Origin: Albula goreensis
Lineage: Eukaryota > Chordata > Actinopteri > Albuliformes > Albulidae
Length of the DNA stretch: 64,000 nt
Assembly: GCA_022829145.1 (NCBI GenBank)
Contig: CM040744.1
Location: 15,863,218 to 15,927,217 of the forward strand
Direction of reading: 5' to 3'
Of this stretch, positions 60,394 through 64,000 are shown one piece after another. The translations under genes were made by a program, and so were the position numbers. The first letter of the stretch is position 1; every line of letters starts with the position of its first letter. Under the pieces are notes generated by a model. It was given only the letters and a program-made list of their open reading frames with translations, did not search any database and was not told where the DNA came from.

Positions 60394-63078
60394 ATGTGCA
60401 TGACTGTATGTGCCCGGACTACTTTTAAACTCTTCACCAGGGATACATTTGGTTAAATGTGATGTTAATGAATGGCAAGAATGTAAAGATGAGCCAAATG
60501 TTTCTCTGTGTGTGTGCCTCTGTCTGCTCAGGGCTTTTTGACTCTTATGTGAATCACTAAAATAGATAGTTACCGTGTCAGTGTGGGGTTGATTTTAGGA
60601 ATTTGTTCCTGTCACATGAGTAGGTACCTCATAGAGTTTGTGTGTATGAGTGAGTGAGTGAGTGAGTGTGTGTGTTTGCACAAGAGCGCTCAAGCATGTA
60701 TAGGAGCGCGGGTGAATACCTGTAGACGGACAGCACAGTGAACCCCACATTTCCGAAAATCGATCCATCGCCCCAGTAAGGTGTCTGGTACCCCCCCACC
60801 AAACAAAGCCACACCTGTCTGACCGAGAGCTAGAAAAGGCCCCTGTCACAACTGGGGAGGGATCTTTGGTTGCAGCCTCCCCTATACTGTGTATGTAAGG
60901 GGAGGGGGTCATGCAAACAATGGGAGCTTTGGGAGGACACACCTGCCCCCGTTTCTCCATTTAAAAAGATTTATTAGTCCTGGGGGGAAAGGGAGTTCGG
61001 AGCCCGCTGAGTGTCTGTGGCGCTTCGTGGGTCGAGCAAGGCTGACTGTTATCCCAGCTAATGCGGTATGTGGCCGCTATTGTTCGTGCTGTCAAGATGA
61101 GCTTGTGGAGGAAGGAACAGACTACATTTTGTGGTTTTTATTTATCCTGTAAAGTAATTTCTGGGAATAAGGAAAATTGGAATTTGTCTGAATATGACAA
61201 ACTTTAAGGTTTTGTTTTCTAAGGGCACATATGCAACTTTCAGAGTTTGATTCTGATTTGATAACAATCAAACCTGATTAAGAGGAGTAAATCAGTACTG
61301 CCACTATAAATGTACTGCGTTGTAGGGAAAATTTATCCAGCGTTGCTGAGTTTTACACAATATTTACACAATAAAAAAAAGTTTTTTTGCATAGTAGTAT
61401 TTGCTGTAGAATTGTTAAAAACAGAAATAACATCTTTTAAAGTGTATTTTCTTTTATGCCCTTTCAGTTTAAATGGATAATTCATTTTGAAGTGTTTGTT
61501 ATATGCTGAAATCTACAGATTAAACAATTGCTTGTAATTAAATAGCTTATTTTGCTGTCTTTTTATTTTGCAGTTAGCTTTTTGGCAGTGTTTTCTGTTG
61601 TGTTTAAATCATGTAATTTTTCCCATATTTAATATTTTTTTCATTTTGAATATGAATGATTTTGAGAGATGCAAGAAAGAAAAAAGGTATATTTAACATT
61701 TTAAATATGTATTAGTAAATAATATTTGGTAATTCACCCTTACGTAATTTCTATACAAAAAGCCATTAAAAGATTATACTTACTTTAATACATCTATTAG
61801 CTCAACAATATGCATATCAATGTGACATTTGCATTTACATCTTGGCTTGTAGCCTCAAGAACCGTTCTCTCACCTGCTCTTATATTGTGACTAATTAAAC
61901 AAAAAAGGTAACTGTGTCTACAAATGAAACCTACAAATAACACATCAAGCAAAAGAGAATTAAACATGTTGTAACCATCATGAAATTGGAAAATGGCTGG
62001 CATATATCAGTCTTATTTTTTTGTCATCAATTTTTAATGTATTTTATTGAATCCCAAGATGCAATTACAAAGAGGCGCGGGGTTAGTGTTTATGATGGCG
62101 GTTTGAGGAGCGCTCGCTGTACACCTGCGGTGCAAATCTCGGATGGTGAATCTTGCGTATCTGTGGCCATCAGTGAGCGGTGTGTTACACCAGGCTGGCA
62201 GGCTGCTCTCCACTGTGGCACAGTGCAAACAGCCCTGGGGGGTAGTTTGGGGCAGGGTTCGGGGGGTTGGGCTGTGTAGGTGGCAGGGGTCTGGCATGGA
62301 GCTGGAGGGGGTGGTCGGTGTTGGGGGATGGTGGTAAGCAGGGAGACAATGTGCCGGAATGTTATCTCCACGACACACTGCAGACTGGTGTGGCAAGCAT
62401 CCGGGAGGCAATTAAAGAGGCATGCTCGTGGTGTCCACAGTCACCCTGGTTTTAGCCATGGGGAACGTCTGTGTCTCTGTTAGACAATGAGGCCAGGCGA
62501 GTCTGGAGGAAACTGATGGAACGCCCCATCTCTGCCATGGCGATGGGCAGTGGTTAGTTGGTGGTTAGAGGATTCCTGGTGGATAGTTGCCATTTTGTTG
62601 GTGGCTGGTGAGCATGTACTGTGCATCCACAAAAGTGAGAGGCCTGACCAGAAGTCCTTGCTTGCCAAACCATATCATGAACGCAGACATGGCAGAGATT
62701 CAGTGGTCACTGAGTTCCGCCGCTGGAGGCCCACTTCGCTGTATGCTGTTGCTTGTCAGTGAAATCGGACAGATTTAAAAAGACATGGCAGATACAAGCC
62801 GTCCTGCAGAAATGGCTGTCGTCATTGCCATTACCAGAGATTATCTCACACAAATGCGGCCATTGTGCACACAACTGAATCTTTTTAACTCAATAAATGG
62901 CTCATCTCCATGTTAAAACCTGATAGAAATTAAAAGGTGCCCCCTCACCTCTCCCCCTACACAAGCTTGACCACATCACAGTAAGAGCGGTCAGGGAGGG
63001 CAAGGAGAGGGCAAAACTGGATTCAGGATGTCTATCAGAATGTCCCTCACTCTTTGTCTCTCTCTCTCTTTCTCTCAG

Positions 63079-63198
63079 CTCTTTATTGTGGTGGTGTGGA
63101 ACTTTGAGCTCTACATGATTCCACTGGCCCTGCTCCTGCCCCTGGCCTGGAACTACATTCTTATCGCCTCGGGGAAGGACACCAGGCAGGGCGATGTG
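63079..63198 (+). CDS. mctp1: mctp1 exon 14: first membrane segment
   Basis: This 120-nt exon lies between tctttctctcag and the strong donor gtaagt, in phase 0 at both ends. It encodes window residues 486-525: LFIVVVWNFELYMIPLALL, LPLAWNYILIAS and GKDTRQGDV. The hydrophobic run from VVVWNFELYMIPLALL to ILIAS is the first membrane segment of MCTPs. WNFELYMIPL is a signature shared by MCTP1 and MCTP2, while GKDxRQxD follows MCTP1. The acidic linker and second membrane segment follow downstream of the window. Confidence 0.97.
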
Positions 63199-64000
63199 GT
63201 AAGTTGCTCCTTCTGCGCTGACCTCTCTCTGTATCCCTGCTCCAGCTTGCCCTAACAGCCGCCTAGTTATGCTGCAGAACTGAACAGTCACCTCAGATCT
63301 CAGAGGATTTCAGGACCATCACCCCCCCGCCCCCTCAAAGTCAGCTCCATTTCACCCCTCTTTTGTTTAATCTTTCTTTGCCAGATTTCCTTTTTAGCGT
63401 CCATCACCGAGATACTCACAAGCAAAAAGAAGGAAAAAAAGTAACACGAAAAGTGCTATGATCTTAACAGTCTGTTTGCTTAGCTAAGGCTATACTGAAG
63501 TAAAAATGTATTCAAACCATGATACTGCTAGCCACACTATTAAATTAGGAAAAAAAAACACTCAAATTAAATTGTGGTCGTTTTAGTTTAAGCAACACCA
63601 GCGAAGTGCAGTCAAACATGAAAATTAATCATGACGGAATCTCTCCTTACCACACAATGGAAGGCATCAATAGCTCCATTACACTACCAGTAACAAAGAA
63701 TGTCTTTAAGTATTTAAAACACGCTTTCCCTGACAAAGCACTTTTTTCTAGATCAGTGTTGTCAGAGACATTGATTTTTTTTTGGTTGACTTTATGAAAA
63801 TCTTTCAGCACTTTGAAAATTACATTCTGAAGAGTATAAAATAACTTTTTTTCTACACCTCCTGCCCTCTTTTGAACAACTTGGGATGCATAAGAATAAT
63901 CGTAACCGGAAGGCTGTTATACCCGCTCACCTGTTAGTTTATTTATTTGTCATTTTTTCCAATTAAATGATGTCAATTCAATGTCATGCAGGAGTGAATG
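63199..64000 (+). other. Intron 14 (5' portion only)
   Basis: This begins with gtaagt and runs to the window edge without another recognisable mctp1 exon. AT-rich, with no repeat or other feature identified. Confidence 0.8.

Larger units (their letters stand above)
51015..63078 (+). other. Intron 13 (12.1 kb)
   Basis: The longest complete intron here, GT-AG in phase 0. It holds a 12-bp minisatellite at its start (51019-51330), a MITE-like element (52165-52342), CTCF motifs (56152-56165 and 57450-57463), a (TG)n microsatellite (56797-56867) and TG-rich patches (58791-58900, 59243-59280, 60364-60393). Unique complex blocks at 53430-53990, 56300-56760 and 62050-62480 may be conserved noncoding sequence. 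No second gene was seen. Confidence 0.83.

Noticed and set aside
62034..62411. 125-codon minus-strand open frame in intron 13
   Set aside because: Pro/His/Thr-rich translation of a G-rich + strand, no domain, several overlapping frames open at once.

Overview
The window is a piece of a vertebrate, most likely ray-finned fish, nuclear genome. It lies entirely inside one large protein-coding gene on the + strand: mctp1 (multiple C2 and transmembrane domain containing 1). Fourteen coding exons, all with GT-AG borders and matching phases, join into one continuous reading frame of about 525 codons. The frame starts inside the first C2 domain and stops just after the first membrane-spanning segment. 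The upstream end of the gene (N-terminus and start of C2 domain 1) and the downstream end (acidic linker, second membrane segment, stop codon) are outside the window. The product reads as MCTP1 rather than MCTP2. I cannot say whether it is the teleost a or b duplicate. The fish assignment rests on the interspersed repeats (L2-tailed tRNA-derived SINEs, fish-type MITEs), the abundant CA/TG microsatellites and the moderate intron sizes; it is inference.

Layout. 1-14136 is the 3' part of a long intron. Exons 1-4 (14137-20541) complete C2 domain 1 and a basic linker that includes a 39-nt microexon. Exons 5-7 (24144-28417) encode C2 domain 2. Exons 8-11 (37621-48462) encode C2 domain 3. Exons 12-13 (48896-51014) encode the juxtamembrane linker and the start of the membrane region. 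A 12-kb intron follows. Exon 14 (63079-63198) completes the first membrane segment, and 63199-64000 begins the next intron. All three C2 domains keep the acidic residues of their Ca2+-binding loops that are visible here. This fits MCTP proteins as Ca2+-sensing, membrane-anchored C2 proteins of the ER and endosomal/presynaptic system.

About 97% of the window is intron. I could identify microsatellites, one clear TA-flanked pogo/Tigger-like MITE, several copies of a small palindromic MITE, L2-tailed SINE copies, a LINE 3' fragment, a diverged tandem repeat of about 170-195 bp, a 12-bp minisatellite abutting the exon 13 splice donor, G-quadruplex-prone tracts and several strong matches to the CTCF core motif. 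Many unique, complex intronic stretches look like possible conserved noncoding elements, which would need comparative genomics. I found no tRNA or rRNA gene, no CRISPR array, no second protein-coding gene and no convincing new biological system.
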